Assembly: GCF_030283145.1 (NCBI RefSeq)
Contig: NZ_JASNWE010000001.1
Location: 1,797,751-1,861,750 of the forward strand
Direction: 5' to 3'
DNA: 64,000 nucleotides
DNA from: Actinomadura xylanilytica
GTDB lineage: Bacteria; Actinomycetota; Actinomycetes; Streptosporangiales; Streptosporangiaceae
The notes beneath the pieces are model-generated. The model was not told the origin of the DNA. It was given only the letters and a program-made list of their open reading frames with translations, and did not search any database. The number at the start of each line of letters is the position of its first letter. Position 1 is the stretch's first letter. Shown piece by piece: positions 55,555 to 64,000 of this stretch. A program made the translations under genes and the position numbers.

Positions 55555-55806
55555 CTCGGGTTCCACAGGCTCAGCTTGCCACGCGTCCCCCGGCGACTTC
55601 ACCGGATTTGGGACGCTCCGCGCCGAGCTCGGACCGACCGACGCCGAGTTCGAGGCGCCGGCCATGCTGGGCCGGGCGCACCCGCCGGAGGCCCGGCGGG
55701 CGAGGCGTGCGAACCGTGCCGAATTCGCGGCGGCGCGATCGGCAACTTCAACTGAATTACCGTTCGGCATCGTGACTGCGAGGGCGTCCGGGGTGACACT
55801 CGGCCC

Positions 55807-56265
55807 ATGAAGACCCCCCGCTCACACAGGTACCGCACACTGCTCCTGGTGCCGCTGCTGGCCGCCGGCCTCGCCGGTCCCACCACAGCCCAGGCCGCCA
55901 CCACCGGCACCGCCCCCACCGGCTCCGTCGCGGCAGCTCCCGCCGCGGCCCCGGTAGCGGCCCCGGTAGCGGCCATCCCGCCGATCTGCGAGACCGCGCT
56001 ACCGCCCGAGGCCGGCGACACCGTCGCGCTCATCGACAAGGGCGGCCCCTACCCCTACCCCCAGGACGGCACCGTCTTCCAGAACCGCGAGGGTCTGCTC
56101 CCGGACGAGCAACAGGGCTTCTACCACGAGTACACCGTCAAGACCCCCGGCAGCTCGAACCGCGGCGCGCGCCGCATCATCACCTCGGGCGACCAGGGCC
56201 ACGACGGCATGTACTGGACGTCCGACCACTACGCACACTTCTCCGACATCAACTTCACCTGCTGA
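55807..56265 (+). CDS. Secreted guanyl-specific ribonuclease (RNase Sa/T1-like)
   Basis: A 152-residue pre-protein. A signal peptide (about 1-30) and an Ala/Pro/Val linker precede a mature domain of about 95 residues very close to Streptomyces RNase Sa. It has CETALPPEA, YPQDGTVFQNREGLLP, then the catalytic Glu108 (HEYTV), the Arg pair 122-123 (GARRIIT) and His141 (SDHYAHF). Cys61 and Cys152 would form the conserved disulfide. It cleaves RNA after G outside the cell. No barstar-type inhibitor gene is adjacent. It is followed by a strong hairpin. Confidence 0.95.
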   Translation: MKTPRSHRYRTLLLVPLLAAGLAGPTTAQAATTGTAPTGSVAAAPAAAPVAAPVAAIPPICETALPPEAGDTVALIDKGGPYPYPQDGTVFQNREGLLPDEQQGFYHEYTVKTPGSSNRGARRIITSGDQGHDGMYWTSDHYAHFSDINFTC

Positions 56266-56283
56266 CCCGCTGACCCGCACGCC

Positions 56284-56323
56284 AGGGCCGTCCCGCCCGC
56301 CCGCACGGGCGCGGGACGGCCCT
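56284..56323. terminator. Hairpin terminator between convergent genes
   Basis: A 13-bp perfect stem (AGGGCCGTCCCGC with its complement), with a smaller nested stem in the loop, 18 nt after the ribonuclease stop. It can serve the convergent hydrolase gene too. Confidence 0.75.
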
Positions 56324-56391
56324 CCCCGGCGCGCTCCCCCGGCAGGCGGCCACCGGCCTCGGCCGACCGCCGGGCGCCATGGTCCCGGCGG

Positions 56392-57453
56392 TCAGCCGCC
56401 AGGCTGCTGGACGGCCAGTTCGGAGAGTTTCTTCTTGAAGTCGGGACGGGCCAGCGGGCGGGTGACGCCGACCCAGTCGGCCCGCTTGTACGGCTTGACG
56501 CCGATGTTGGGGGTACAGGTCGAGCAGCTCGCGACGATCATCTTGCCCTTGCCGATGACCATGCCGACGTGGCCGGGATTGTCGCTGGCGGTACCGGGCC
56601 CGGAGTTGAAGAAGACCAGGTCGCCCGGCTGCTCCTTGCCCTTGCCGACCTTCACCCCGAACGGCCACTGCTCGAACGTGGTGCGCGGGATGGACAGGCC
56701 CACGCTGCGGTAGGCGGCCTGGAGGATGCTGGAGCAGTCCCAGGCGTCCGGGCCGTTCGCGCCGAAGATGTAGCGCTTGCCCCGCTGGGCCAGCGCGAAC
56801 GCGATGATCCGCTGGACCAGGCCGCCGGCGTTCGCGGGCAGGTCGTTGTCCTGGCACTCGACGCCCGCCGACTGGACGACCTTGAAGTCCCCGCCGACGT
56901 ACTTCTTCGCCCAGTCCAGGACGAGGTTCACGTAGTCCGTGGAGTGGTTGTACTGGAAGATCGCGGTCCGCATCCGCTGCGGGGCGCCGTTGTGCTTGAG
57001 GTAGCGGGCGGCCGACGGGATCGCGTCATCGGGGTCGTAGCGGTCCTTGTGGCCGTCCTTGTCCCCGTCGACCGCGAACGCATCGAAGGTGGCGGCGAGG
57101 AACTGCATGGGGCCGCCCGCGCCGGCGTAGTTCTCGCCCTTGGCGACACCGGGGAGCTTGGAGGTGCCGTGGCCGGTCTCGACCTTGCCGATCCCGGCCA
57201 GCACGTTCCACGGGATGCCGTACTCCTGCCCCGCCTTCTTGTAGAGGTCGAGGTAGTTGGCCGGGATCGCCCTGGCGTCGGTCGCGGCGGCGGGTTGCGC
57301 GCCGGCCTTCGAGACGTCCACGCAGCCGCCGCCCACGCCGCCGCCGAACATGAACTGGCTCGCCCCGAACAGCACGGGGACGACCATGAGCGCCGCGAAC
57401 AGCATGCCCGCCGCCCCCAGGGCCCCGGCTATCAGTACGCGGCGCCGGTTCAT
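56392..57453 (-). CDS. Membrane-anchored lytic transglycosylase / NlpC-P60 hydrolase of a type IV secretion-like operon
   Basis: A 353-residue protein. One N-terminal membrane segment (about 7-30) precedes a transglycosylase domain (about 60-190) with catalytic Glu92 in GKVETGHG. An NlpC/P60 domain (about 210-345) has Cys240 in WDCSSI, where Gly is usual after the Ser, and His295 in NPGHVGMVIG. Such two-domain enzymes open the wall for conjugation machines in Gram-positives (VirB1/TcpG role). Its hydrolase part is closely similar to the TadG-fused protein at 28918-30480. The ATG overlaps the preceding stop (ATGA). Confidence 0.9.
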   Translation of the reverse strand: MNRRRVLIAGALGAAGMLFAALMVVPVLFGASQFMFGGGVGGGCVDVSKAGAQPAAATDARAIPANYLDLYKKAGQEYGIPWNVLAGIGKVETGHGTSKLPGVAKGENYAGAGGPMQFLAATFDAFAVDGDKDGHKDRYDPDDAIPSAARYLKHNGAPQRMRTAIFQYNHSTDYVNLVLDWAKKYVGGDFKVVQSAGVECQDNDLPANAGGLVQRIIAFALAQRGKRYIFGANGPDAWDCSSILQAAYRSVGLSIPRTTFEQWPFGVKVGKGKEQPGDLVFFNSGPGTASDNPGHVGMVIGKGKMIVASCSTCTPNIGVKPYKRADWVGVTRPLARPDFKKKLSELAVQQPGG

Positions 57454-58085
57454 CCGGTGTCTCCGTCCTGTCCCGTGTCGGCCGGCTGGAAGGCGTAGAC
57501 GCGGAGCGCAGAGCCGTCACGGGCCACCGTCACCGCGTACTGCCGGCTCTCCTGGCTCTTCTTGCCGTTCTTGGTGACGTCCTGCTTGCCGGTGACCAGG
57601 AAGATCACCGAGTTGTCCTCGATGTCGCGGACCCGGTCCAGCGTGGCGGTGCTGGAGGCGACCACCTGCTCCTGCCGCCGCGCGTCCTGGATGCCCGGCG
57701 CCGCCACGCCGCGCTCCAGCTCGCCGCGCAGCTGGTCGGTGACCAGGCCGGACAGCCGCCCGACATAGGCCGGCGGCGCCTCGTCGAACCGGTAGGTCCC
57801 GTACGCGGCGGTGAACCGCTGCGCCAGGTCGGCCGCCAACGCGAACTCCTGCTGGGAGAACGGCAGCAACCGGTAGATGTCGAACCCGCCGGCCGTCACG
57901 GCCGCCGAGATCCCCGGCGGCGGCGACGCCGGACCGGTCGGCCCGGCCGGCGTGACCACCGGCTTCGCGGCCCGGCGGCCGGACTCGTGGTCGGGGTTGG
58001 CGACGGTGAGGTAGATGCCGACGGCCGCGAGCACCACCACAAGTCCTCCGAAGACGATTTTGCGCTGGCGGTCGTTCAGGTTCAT
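57450..58085 (-). CDS. VirB8/TcpC-like type IV secretion component (probable)
   Basis: A 211-residue bitopic protein. A short cytoplasmic start and one helix (about 10-28) precede a Pro-rich linker. The exported alpha/beta domain (about 60-205) has the size and layout of VirB8/TcpC NTF2-like domains (AADLAQRFTAAYGTYRFDEAPPAYVGRLSGLV, then strands ending in VRVYAFQP-like sequence). The family call leans on the operon position between the VirB6-like and VirB1-like genes. The start is the ATG at 58085, sharing a base with the upstream stop; a GTG at 58088 is possible. Confidence 0.65.
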   Translation of the reverse strand: MNLNDRQRKIVFGGLVVVLAAVGIYLTVANPDHESGRRAAKPVVTPAGPTGPASPPPGISAAVTAGGFDIYRLLPFSQQEFALAADLAQRFTAAYGTYRFDEAPPAYVGRLSGLVTDQLRGELERGVAAPGIQDARRQEQVVASSTATLDRVRDIEDNSVIFLVTGKQDVTKNGKKSQESRQYAVTVARDGSALRVYAFQPADTGQDGDTG

Positions 58086-60571
58086 CACTCGTCCCGTTCC
58101 GGCTGGTCGACCGGACGCAACCAGAACGGGATCGGCGGGCCCTCACCCGAGCCGCGCTTGTCCCACAGCGGCGGAGGCTGCCGGTTCGCCGCGCCGCCAC
58201 CGGAACCGGACGACCCGCTCGGGCCCGTTCGCGGCTTCGGCACGTTCGACGCCGGATCACGTCCGCCGCCCCTCGCCGGAGAACCACCGCCCGAACCGCC
58301 GTTGCCGCCGCCGGATCGGCCACGGCCGCGTTCAGTGCCCCCGGACGACCGGCCGCCGCCACCGAACCAGCCGCCACCGCCACCGGAGGCGCCACCGCCG
58401 GCGGCTCCGCCGCCTCCTCCGCCACCGGAGCCGGACGAGCCGCCGCTACCGCCTGAACCGTTGCCGCCACCGCCGCCATTACCGCTGTTGCCACCACGGC
58501 CCGTCCACGAGGTGGGGCGGCCGGAACCGCTGCCGGACGGCTTGCCGCCGTTCGCCCCCCGGCCCGATCCCGCGGCGCCGGGAGCCGCCGCACCCGTGCC
58601 ACCGCCGCCACCCGAGCCTGAACCGGCCGCCGCCGAGCCCGAACCCGAGCCCGCCGATCCGCCGCTGGACCTGGCGGACGAGCCTGCACTGGCGTCGCTG
58701 AGGGCACCGGCGCGCGACGGCAGGTTGAGCGGCGGCGCGCCCTTGAGGGGACGTCCCTGCGCGGCTGCCGCACCGGCCGTGCGGGGCTTGGCGGCCAGCA
58801 CCGGGGCCGTCTCCGGCGACGGCCCGTCGCCGGCACCGGCGCCCGTGCCGTTGCGCCGCTCGGCGGCCGTCCCGGACGCCGCCACACCGTCGGCGAGGGC
58901 GCCCGCCGCACCGGCCTCCGCCGCGGAGTCGCGCTTGCCCCAGCGTCCGAGCCGGGCACTGGCCGCGCCGGGCACCGCCGCGCCCGCGAGCGCCATGGTG
59001 TTCTTGCGCGCCTCCATGACCGACTTGTCGAGGTGCGCCTCGCTCTTCTCCCGCGACCCCACCGCCGAGTAGCCGACGGCGGAGAACAGATGCTGGAAGG
59101 GCTTGCGGTAGACGAACGCCGCGCCCGTGACCAGCGCGATGAGCAGGATCTGCAATCCCCAGGGCAGCGTCTCCCCGAGGATCAGCCCGTACGCCCACAG
59201 CAGCAGCGACAGCACGCCTATCAGCGCCGCCTGTTTCAGCAGCATCGACAGCAGCAGTTCCAGCCAGCGGATCGCGATCACCCGGCCGATGCCGGGATGG
59301 ATCCCGATACCGAGGAAGACCGGCCCGGCGACCAGCAGCAGCAGGAAGGCGATCTTGACCACGATCAGCGCGATCGCGATCACCAGGATGAGCAGGCCCG
59401 CGACCAGCGCGGCGAAGAGGCCGCCGAACGCGACCGCGAGCCTGCTGGTCCAGTTCTTGCCCTGGAACAGCGGATAGACCCCGGCGTGGTCGTCCTTGAT
59501 GCTCTTGGTGACCGACTTGTAGGCGTCGGCCTTCTTCGCCATGTCGGCCTTCTGCCCACCGTACGTCTCGGGCAGGTCGACCGCCTGCGACCACAGCAGC
59601 TTGTCGGCGTTGTCCTTGACCACCTTCGCATTGGGGTCGGTGGTGCCGAACTCGCCCATCAGCCACGGCTTGCAGACCAGCGCCACCCACAGCCCGTTGG
59701 CGTTGCGGGTGGTGGCGTCCATGTTCGGATTGGCCGTCGGGCTCTTCTGCCCCTCCGGCGGCGGGATGCACGTGCTGCCCTTGGTGTCGCTCTGCGGCAG
59801 CGCGGCATTGAACGCCGCGCTCGTCGCCTCCGACACCTTCGTCCCGAGCGTGGTGAAGTCCGCGGGGCGCGCCACCAGCCAGATCAGCGCGACCATGGCC
59901 GCGACCATCCAGATCACGCCCTCGGTGACCTTGCTCGCCCGCTTGCGGACCAGCCCCCACCACGCCAGCCACATCGCGCCGAGGATGACCACCCACGACC
60001 AGTAGCGGGCGTTGAACGTCTTGCCGATGCCGCTGATGACCCCGTCGACGGTGTTCTTCAGCCAGCTCAGCAGCGACTCCGACGCCGCCGCCTGGTAGAC
60101 GCTGATCGTCGTGCGGTCGATCGCGCGGACGAGGGTGAAGGTGGTGTTGGCGAGGGCGTTGCCCATCATCGCCATCGCGTCCGAGCAGCCCATGTCGACC
60201 GCGTACCAGGTCTGGCCCGCGGTGCCGAACCGGTCGTAGTAGGTGAGGTCCTGGACCTCGGTGCGCTGGAGCTTGTGGTCCGGGTAGTCCGGCGGCTTGA
60301 TCATGCCGTCGGCCCCCGACCCGTACTGCTCCGGCGCCGGACTGTCGGCGGGCCGGCAGGGATCACTGCCGAACGGCCCCGCCCCTGCCATCGGGGAGAG
60401 GCCGACCATGAACAACGCCAGTACGAGCGCGAGCAGCACCGAACGCCGCCCGGACGGCCGGTGGCGCCGGCGGCGCCGGCCTGAGCGGCCGGGGGGCTCG
60501 AGGCAGGCGGGATCGAGCCCTTCGCCGGGGGAGCGCTGGACGCGCATCGTCCGGTGGCGGGGACCTGTCAT
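58085..60571 (-). CDS. VirB6/TrbL-like polytopic membrane protein with long Gly/Ser-rich tail
   Basis: An 828-residue protein. A basic start and signal-like helix (about 45-65) precede an outside segment with cysteines. About seven membrane helices (about 180-495) follow, including LLVAGPVFLGIGIHPGIGRVIAIRWLELLLSMLLKQAALIGVLSLLLWAYGLIL-type sequence typical of VirB6/TrbL. The last 270 residues are Gly/Ser/Ala-rich, almost pure low complexity, ending in PFWLRPVDQPERDE. VirB6 proteins form the inner-membrane channel. The tail is much longer than usual. The ATG overlaps the VirB4-like stop (ATGA). Confidence 0.8.
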   Translation of the reverse strand: MTGPRHRTMRVQRSPGEGLDPACLEPPGRSGRRRRRHRPSGRRSVLLALVLALFMVGLSPMAGAGPFGSDPCRPADSPAPEQYGSGADGMIKPPDYPDHKLQRTEVQDLTYYDRFGTAGQTWYAVDMGCSDAMAMMGNALANTTFTLVRAIDRTTISVYQAAASESLLSWLKNTVDGVISGIGKTFNARYWSWVVILGAMWLAWWGLVRKRASKVTEGVIWMVAAMVALIWLVARPADFTTLGTKVSEATSAAFNAALPQSDTKGSTCIPPPEGQKSPTANPNMDATTRNANGLWVALVCKPWLMGEFGTTDPNAKVVKDNADKLLWSQAVDLPETYGGQKADMAKKADAYKSVTKSIKDDHAGVYPLFQGKNWTSRLAVAFGGLFAALVAGLLILVIAIALIVVKIAFLLLLVAGPVFLGIGIHPGIGRVIAIRWLELLLSMLLKQAALIGVLSLLLWAYGLILGETLPWGLQILLIALVTGAAFVYRKPFQHLFSAVGYSAVGSREKSEAHLDKSVMEARKNTMALAGAAVPGAASARLGRWGKRDSAAEAGAAGALADGVAASGTAAERRNGTGAGAGDGPSPETAPVLAAKPRTAGAAAAQGRPLKGAPPLNLPSRAGALSDASAGSSARSSGGSAGSGSGSAAAGSGSGGGGGTGAAAPGAAGSGRGANGGKPSGSGSGRPTSWTGRGGNSGNGGGGGNGSGGSGGSSGSGGGGGGGAAGGGASGGGGGWFGGGGRSSGGTERGRGRSGGGNGGSGGGSPARGGGRDPASNVPKPRTGPSGSSGSGGGAANRQPPPLWDKRGSGEGPPIPFWLRPVDQPERDE

Positions 60572-63057
60572 CGTCGGACCTCCTCGACCTCGGCCCCCGC
60601 GGTGGTGAGTTCGGACGACTCCGGACGGGACCGGGTCGGGTTGGTGTCCAGCCAGCGCTGGAGCTCCTCGGAGATCAGGTCGACGCCGATGCGGCCGGCG
60701 CGGCCGTCCAGGTCGCGGAAGATGCACTCCCCGTTGCCCAGGTTGCGCAGCACGGCCTTGTGCTCGTCCGACGCCTCCACCCCCAGAAGAGACATGACGT
60801 TCCCGACCTCGACCCGTTCGGAGGAGCGGAAGGAGAACACCGACGACAGGCAGTTGGTCACCTGCTCATTCAAGAGGTCCCCGGCGTTCTGTGACACCAG
60901 GATCAACGCAGTGTTGCGAGAACGCCCCATGCGCGAGACTTCCGGAATCAGTTTGGCGCCCTCGGGTGTCGATGTGATGGCCCACGCCTCGTCCAGGAAG
61001 ATGGCCTTGGGGAGCCGCCGGTCCAGGCCGTGCATCAGCCGCCGCGCGAACTGCGACACCAGGTACATCAGCGCGACCGAGAGGCGCTGCTCGTAGGAGT
61101 AGTCCTCCCGCGAGATCGTCACGTCGGGCAGGGTGAGGCCGCCGAGGGTGAACACCGTCGTCCACCCGGCGGTGTCGATCCGGTCGCCGCCGGACGGGTC
61201 GAAGCAGAGCCGCGCGAGCCGCATCTCCGACATCGAGCGCAGCACCGCGCCGAGGTTCTTGGACGCGGGGTCGGCCGAGCCCTCCAGATGGTCCACCACC
61301 CGGCCGAGCGAGGGACGCTCGGCGTTGGCGACCGCGCCGACCGCCTGGATCATCGCCGACTCGCGCTCCTCCGACATCCGCGGCAGCAGCAGCCGCAGCG
61401 TCTCGGTCGCCATCGTCTTCTTGGCCGCGAGGTCGTCGCCGAACGAGAACGGGTCGAGCAGGCCCGGCGCCGCGGACCCGAGCGGCAGGATCCGCGCCTT
61501 GCGGCCCCGCGCCTTCAGCAGTTCGACCAGCGACTCGGCATCGCCCTTGGGGTCGATCGCGGCGATCGTGACACCGCGCAGCGCCATCTGGTAGATCAGC
61601 ATCAGCGCGAGGGTGGTCTTGCCGCCGCCCGGCTCCCCGGTGATCGCGACGGCGGTCGGCCGGTTGCGGGCCGCGGCGACCAGCGGGTCGAAGTGCACGA
61701 TGGAGCGGGCCCGGCCGAGGGTCTCGCCGATGTAGGGGCCGATCCAGCCCTCGCCGTTCTCGTCGGGGCGGTCGCCGAGGTCGACGGTCGCGACCGGCAT
61801 GCCGCCCGCGATGGTGCGCAGCGGCTGCCGCTGCGCGTAGGCGTTGAGCCGGAGCCGGTCGCCCGGCAGCGACTCCAGGAACAGCGAGAACTGGTCGCCG
61901 GTCGAGTTGACCACGTCGATGCCGATGTCGCGGTAGTGCTCGACCACCGCGTCCACCCGCTGCGCCAGCAGGTCCTCGGTCGGCGCGGACACGATCAGCC
62001 GGTTCCAGCCGTACACGAACGGCAGCCGTTCCTTGGTGATGCCGTGCTCGAGCATCCGCGCCGCGTCGATCTGCTCGGCCAGCGCGATCGGCGCCTCGGC
62101 GCCCGCCTCCCGGATGTGCTGGTCCATGTCGCGGGCGTGCGCGAGCTTGCGCGAGACGTCCTTGGACGCCTTGGCCGGCGGGATCAGCTTCATCCGCGCG
62201 CTGATCTCCACCGGGAACGGCAGCGCGTCGGCGTAGTGGAACCACGGCTCGCCGTCGGGGAAGGCCATCATGTCGGGGAACCGGGCGAACGACAGGTACG
62301 CGACGTAGGACTGCGCGATCGCGCCCCGGCCCGCCCCGGTGAAGTTGGGCTGCTCCACCCGCAGGTACGAGCGGCCGTTGTGGATGGCGCCCTCGACGAG
62401 CGCCTCGATCTCGCCCTTGCCCCAGGTGCGGCGCGGCACCGCCGACGGCGGCGGGTCGGCGAGCGACCCCGTCACGGCGTGCTGGAACAGCCAGGCCACC
62501 TGGGTGGACGTGGCGTGCCTGGCGTACAGCGCGGACCCGCCGAGCGCGCGGCCGATCCGTTCGGCCTGGTCGGTCCAGCGCGAGATCTCCTTCTTGTCGA
62601 TCGCGTCGTCCTCGACGCCGAGCGCCTTCTCGCTGCGCTTGTAGAAGGTCAGCAGCTGCGACAGGGCCCCGCCGGACAGCTGCGCGCCCATCCCGCGCGG
62701 GCCGAGCCGCACGCCGAGGTAGACCTCCTTGGTCCAGAAGTCCTTGGCCCAGACGTGCGCGTACGTCTCCTCCAGGTACTCGCGCCACCCGGCGCCGCCG
62801 TCGGAGGTCTTGTCCAGCGCGAGCGCCCAGTCGGCCGCCGGGTAGGTGCGGTGGGCGATCCGCAGGTGGATCTCGGCGTCCTGCATCCGGATGCCGGCCA
62901 GCGCGATCGTGATGTTGGTGGCGAGCGCCTCGCGCTCCTCACCGGTGGTGAACTCGTACGACACCGTCGGCAGCCGGAAGTAGGCCCAGGCGGAGTTGTC
63001 GGTGAGCAGCACGCGGTCGTCGAAGTAGCGCACGGCCAGGCGGCTGGACTTGCTCAT
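60568..63057 (-). CDS. VirB4/TraC-like conjugation ATPase
   Basis: An 829-residue ATPase. An N-terminal domain (about 1-400) couples to the membrane parts. The C-terminal RecA-like domain has Walker A GEPGGGKTT (Lys480) and Walker B AIFLDEAWAI. SQNAGDLLNEQVTNCLSSVFSFRS is typical of the VirB4 C-terminus. It powers assembly or substrate movement in type IV secretion. The length fits the family. Its ATG overlaps a 66-codon gene (ATGA) and its stop overlaps the VirB6-like gene. Confidence 0.92.
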   Translation of the reverse strand: MSKSSRLAVRYFDDRVLLTDNSAWAYFRLPTVSYEFTTGEEREALATNITIALAGIRMQDAEIHLRIAHRTYPAADWALALDKTSDGGAGWREYLEETYAHVWAKDFWTKEVYLGVRLGPRGMGAQLSGGALSQLLTFYKRSEKALGVEDDAIDKKEISRWTDQAERIGRALGGSALYARHATSTQVAWLFQHAVTGSLADPPPSAVPRRTWGKGEIEALVEGAIHNGRSYLRVEQPNFTGAGRGAIAQSYVAYLSFARFPDMMAFPDGEPWFHYADALPFPVEISARMKLIPPAKASKDVSRKLAHARDMDQHIREAGAEAPIALAEQIDAARMLEHGITKERLPFVYGWNRLIVSAPTEDLLAQRVDAVVEHYRDIGIDVVNSTGDQFSLFLESLPGDRLRLNAYAQRQPLRTIAGGMPVATVDLGDRPDENGEGWIGPYIGETLGRARSIVHFDPLVAAARNRPTAVAITGEPGGGKTTLALMLIYQMALRGVTIAAIDPKGDAESLVELLKARGRKARILPLGSAAPGLLDPFSFGDDLAAKKTMATETLRLLLPRMSEERESAMIQAVGAVANAERPSLGRVVDHLEGSADPASKNLGAVLRSMSEMRLARLCFDPSGGDRIDTAGWTTVFTLGGLTLPDVTISREDYSYEQRLSVALMYLVSQFARRLMHGLDRRLPKAIFLDEAWAITSTPEGAKLIPEVSRMGRSRNTALILVSQNAGDLLNEQVTNCLSSVFSFRSSERVEVGNVMSLLGVEASDEHKAVLRNLGNGECIFRDLDGRAGRIGVDLISEELQRWLDTNPTRSRPESSELTTAGAEVEEVRR

Positions 63058-63254
63058 GCCCGCCTCCCGGCCCCGGTCCGAGCCATGGGGTCTCCCGAAG
63101 CGCGAGTGCCGTCGTCGAACCGGTCAGGGGGGTCGTGAGGGAGGTCCCGGGCGCGGTGCCGGACGTCGCCGGCACCGCCGTCACGGGGGTCGTCGTCCTG
63201 GGGGTCGTGGGTCCCGCTCCGCGCGGCGCCGCGTGGACGCGTGGGGGCGCTCAT
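63054..63254 (-). CDS. Small hydrophilic protein inside the type IV secretion-like operon
   Basis: A 66-residue frame rich in Asp, Arg, Gly and Pro, with no membrane segment or motif. Its ATG overlaps the MinD-like stop and its stop overlaps the VirB4-like ATG, both as ATGA, exactly like its real neighbours. That makes it a likely gene rather than a spacer. It is probably disordered and may be a linker peptide for translational coupling or a small assembly factor. Confidence 0.55.
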   Translation of the reverse strand: MSAPTRPRGAARSGTHDPQDDDPRDGGAGDVRHRARDLPHDPPDRFDDGTRASGDPMARTGAGRRA

Positions 63255-64000
63255 CGGGTGGCCTCCTGCTCCTGCTGAAGCTCCTGGTAACGCTCGGGCA
63301 CGACGGTGAACCCGCCGGCGACCACACCGGCGAGGGCAAGATAGGCACGCCGCGTCGGCGCGCGCAACGATCGCAGCTCATTGCGGGGCGCGCGGTCCAT
63401 GCTGAGGTGATCGTCCCACGGGATCCGTACCAGCGCCCGGCACCGTCCCCGGGCGACGGCCTCGGCCTGCTCGACGTCGTCCATGCTGCGCCGGCTCACC
63501 CCGTTGATCACGGTGACGGCGCGGGACCGCAGCTCCTCGTAGCCGTGCCCGTCGAGCCACTCGAACGTCATCGCGACCGCGCGCGGCGCGTCCGAGCTGG
63601 CGGGCGCGACCAGCACGACCTGGTCGGCGTACGGCAGCACCCGCGCGACCACGGCCGCCGCCGCGTCCAGCAGCGTCACCGAGTAGAACCGGTCGATCGT
63701 GCGGATCGCCAGCGCGTAGTCGCGGTCGTCGAGCGCCTGGAGCGGGTTCTTGCCCGCCGCGATGACGTCGAGCCCGGACTTGGCCTGCGAGGTGTAGCGG
63801 CGCATCGCGGTCAGGCTGGTCACCTGGTCGGCGCGCGTGATGAGGCTCGTCAGCGTCTCGTTGGTCTCGCTGCGCGTCCGGCGGGCCAGCGCGCCCGGCC
63901 CCGGGTTGACGTCGATCGCCACGACCGGCTCGCCGTTGTGCTGCGCGAAGGTGTGGCCGAGCATCAGCCCGGTGACGGTCTGCCCCGCGCCGCCGGTGCA
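63251..64000 (-). CDS. MinD/ParA-like ATPase with deviant Walker A (5' end outside window)
   Basis: 250 codons are visible; the gene continues past the window edge. The visible start CTGGAGQTVTGLMLGH occupies the Walker A place, where KGGVGKTT is normal. The catalytic Lys is replaced by Gln. VVAIDVNPGPGALARRT and LLDAAAAVVARVLPYADQVVLVAPAS are the usual MinD strands. Related MinD-like proteins accompany secretion systems in actinobacteria. The change suggests weak or absent ATP hydrolysis, unless the missing N-terminus changes the reading. It heads the coupled operon as far as can be seen. Confidence 0.82.
   Translation of the reverse strand, partial: CTGGAGQTVTGLMLGHTFAQHNGEPVVAIDVNPGPGALARRTRSETNETLTSLITRADQVTSLTAMRRYTSQAKSGLDVIAAGKNPLQALDDRDYALAIRTIDRFYSVTLLDAAAAVVARVLPYADQVVLVAPASSDAPRAVAMTFEWLDGHGYEELRSRAVTVINGVSRRSMDDVEQAEAVARGRCRALVRIPWDDHLSMDRAPRNELRSLRAPTRRAYLALAGVVAGGFTVVPERYQELQQEQEATR

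Noticed and set aside
56392..64000. Integrative conjugative element
   Set aside because: Type IV secretion-like genes are present, but no integrase, relaxase, coupling protein, att repeat or tRNA is visible. A mobile element cannot be supported from this window.

Overview
The window is high-GC actinomycete DNA. It carries PknB-type kinases, an LCP protein, a SpoIIE-type phosphatase tail, a Mycobacterium-like succinate dehydrogenase, a c-di-AMP (ydaO) riboswitch ahead of an NlpC/P60 hydrolase and GTG/TTG starts. A Streptosporangiales/Actinomadura-like organism fits best, but the genus is an inference. I see no tRNA, rRNA, CRISPR array or insertion sequence.

Region 1 (1-13.3 kb) is respiratory. 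A one-membrane-subunit, B. subtilis-type succinate dehydrogenase operon (sdhCAB) lies on the plus strand at 380-3764. A second, mycobacterial Sdh1-like operon lies on the minus strand at 9493-13089. Between them are a Ser/Thr kinase with an extracytoplasmic osmolyte-binding domain, a Tat-exported SMP-30/gluconolactonase, a LysR regulator and a Crp-family regulator. Three 16-bp boxes, each one mismatch from TGTGA-N6-TCACA, lie upstream of the two sdh operons, which suggests joint Crp control.

Region 2 (13.4-19.8 kb) is envelope-related. It has an XRE-like regulator divergent from a lipoprotein/OmpA/OmpA-lipoprotein operon, a small secreted protein, a soluble kinase and an LCP ligase-like protein.

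Region 3 (19.8-40.0 kb) is an elaborate Tad/Flp pilus locus, almost all on the minus strand. It encodes a prepilin peptidase, TadA, TadB, TadC, a CpaB-like protein, a TadE, a TadZ ATPase fused to a second TadE-like domain, a classical Flp pilin, and two proteins of about 540 residues that put Flp-type N-termini on large heads. It also encodes a TadG-like protein carrying two peptidoglycan hydrolase domains, a VWA/solute-binding membrane protein and an embedded two-component system. GGTCC-type inverted repeats recur in the leaders of several of these genes and may be a shared operator.

Region 4 (40.4-48.6 kb) is a compact plus-strand operon: a DUF4282-like membrane protein, a membrane Ser/Thr kinase, a coiled-coil protein, a ClpB-like AAA+ ATPase, a small radical-SAM protein and a double zinc-ribbon/FHA protein. 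It looks like a phosphorylation-controlled remodelling system whose function I cannot name. It is the best candidate here for an undescribed system.

Region 5 (48.7-56.3 kb) is ordinary chromosome: typA, the riboswitch-controlled NlpC/P60 hydrolase, an MFS/LysR divergent pair, a Nudix hydrolase, a Mut7-C protein and a secreted RNase Sa-type ribonuclease.

Region 6 (56.4-64.0 kb) is a minus-strand type IV secretion/conjugation-like operon whose six genes are all joined by 3-4 nt stop/start overlaps. It encodes a MinD-like ATPase (cut by the window edge), a 66-residue protein, a VirB4-like ATPase, a VirB6/TrbL-like membrane protein, a VirB8/TcpC-like protein and a transglycosylase/NlpC protein. 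The hydrolase cassette of the last is a close paralogue of the one fused to the TadG-like protein.
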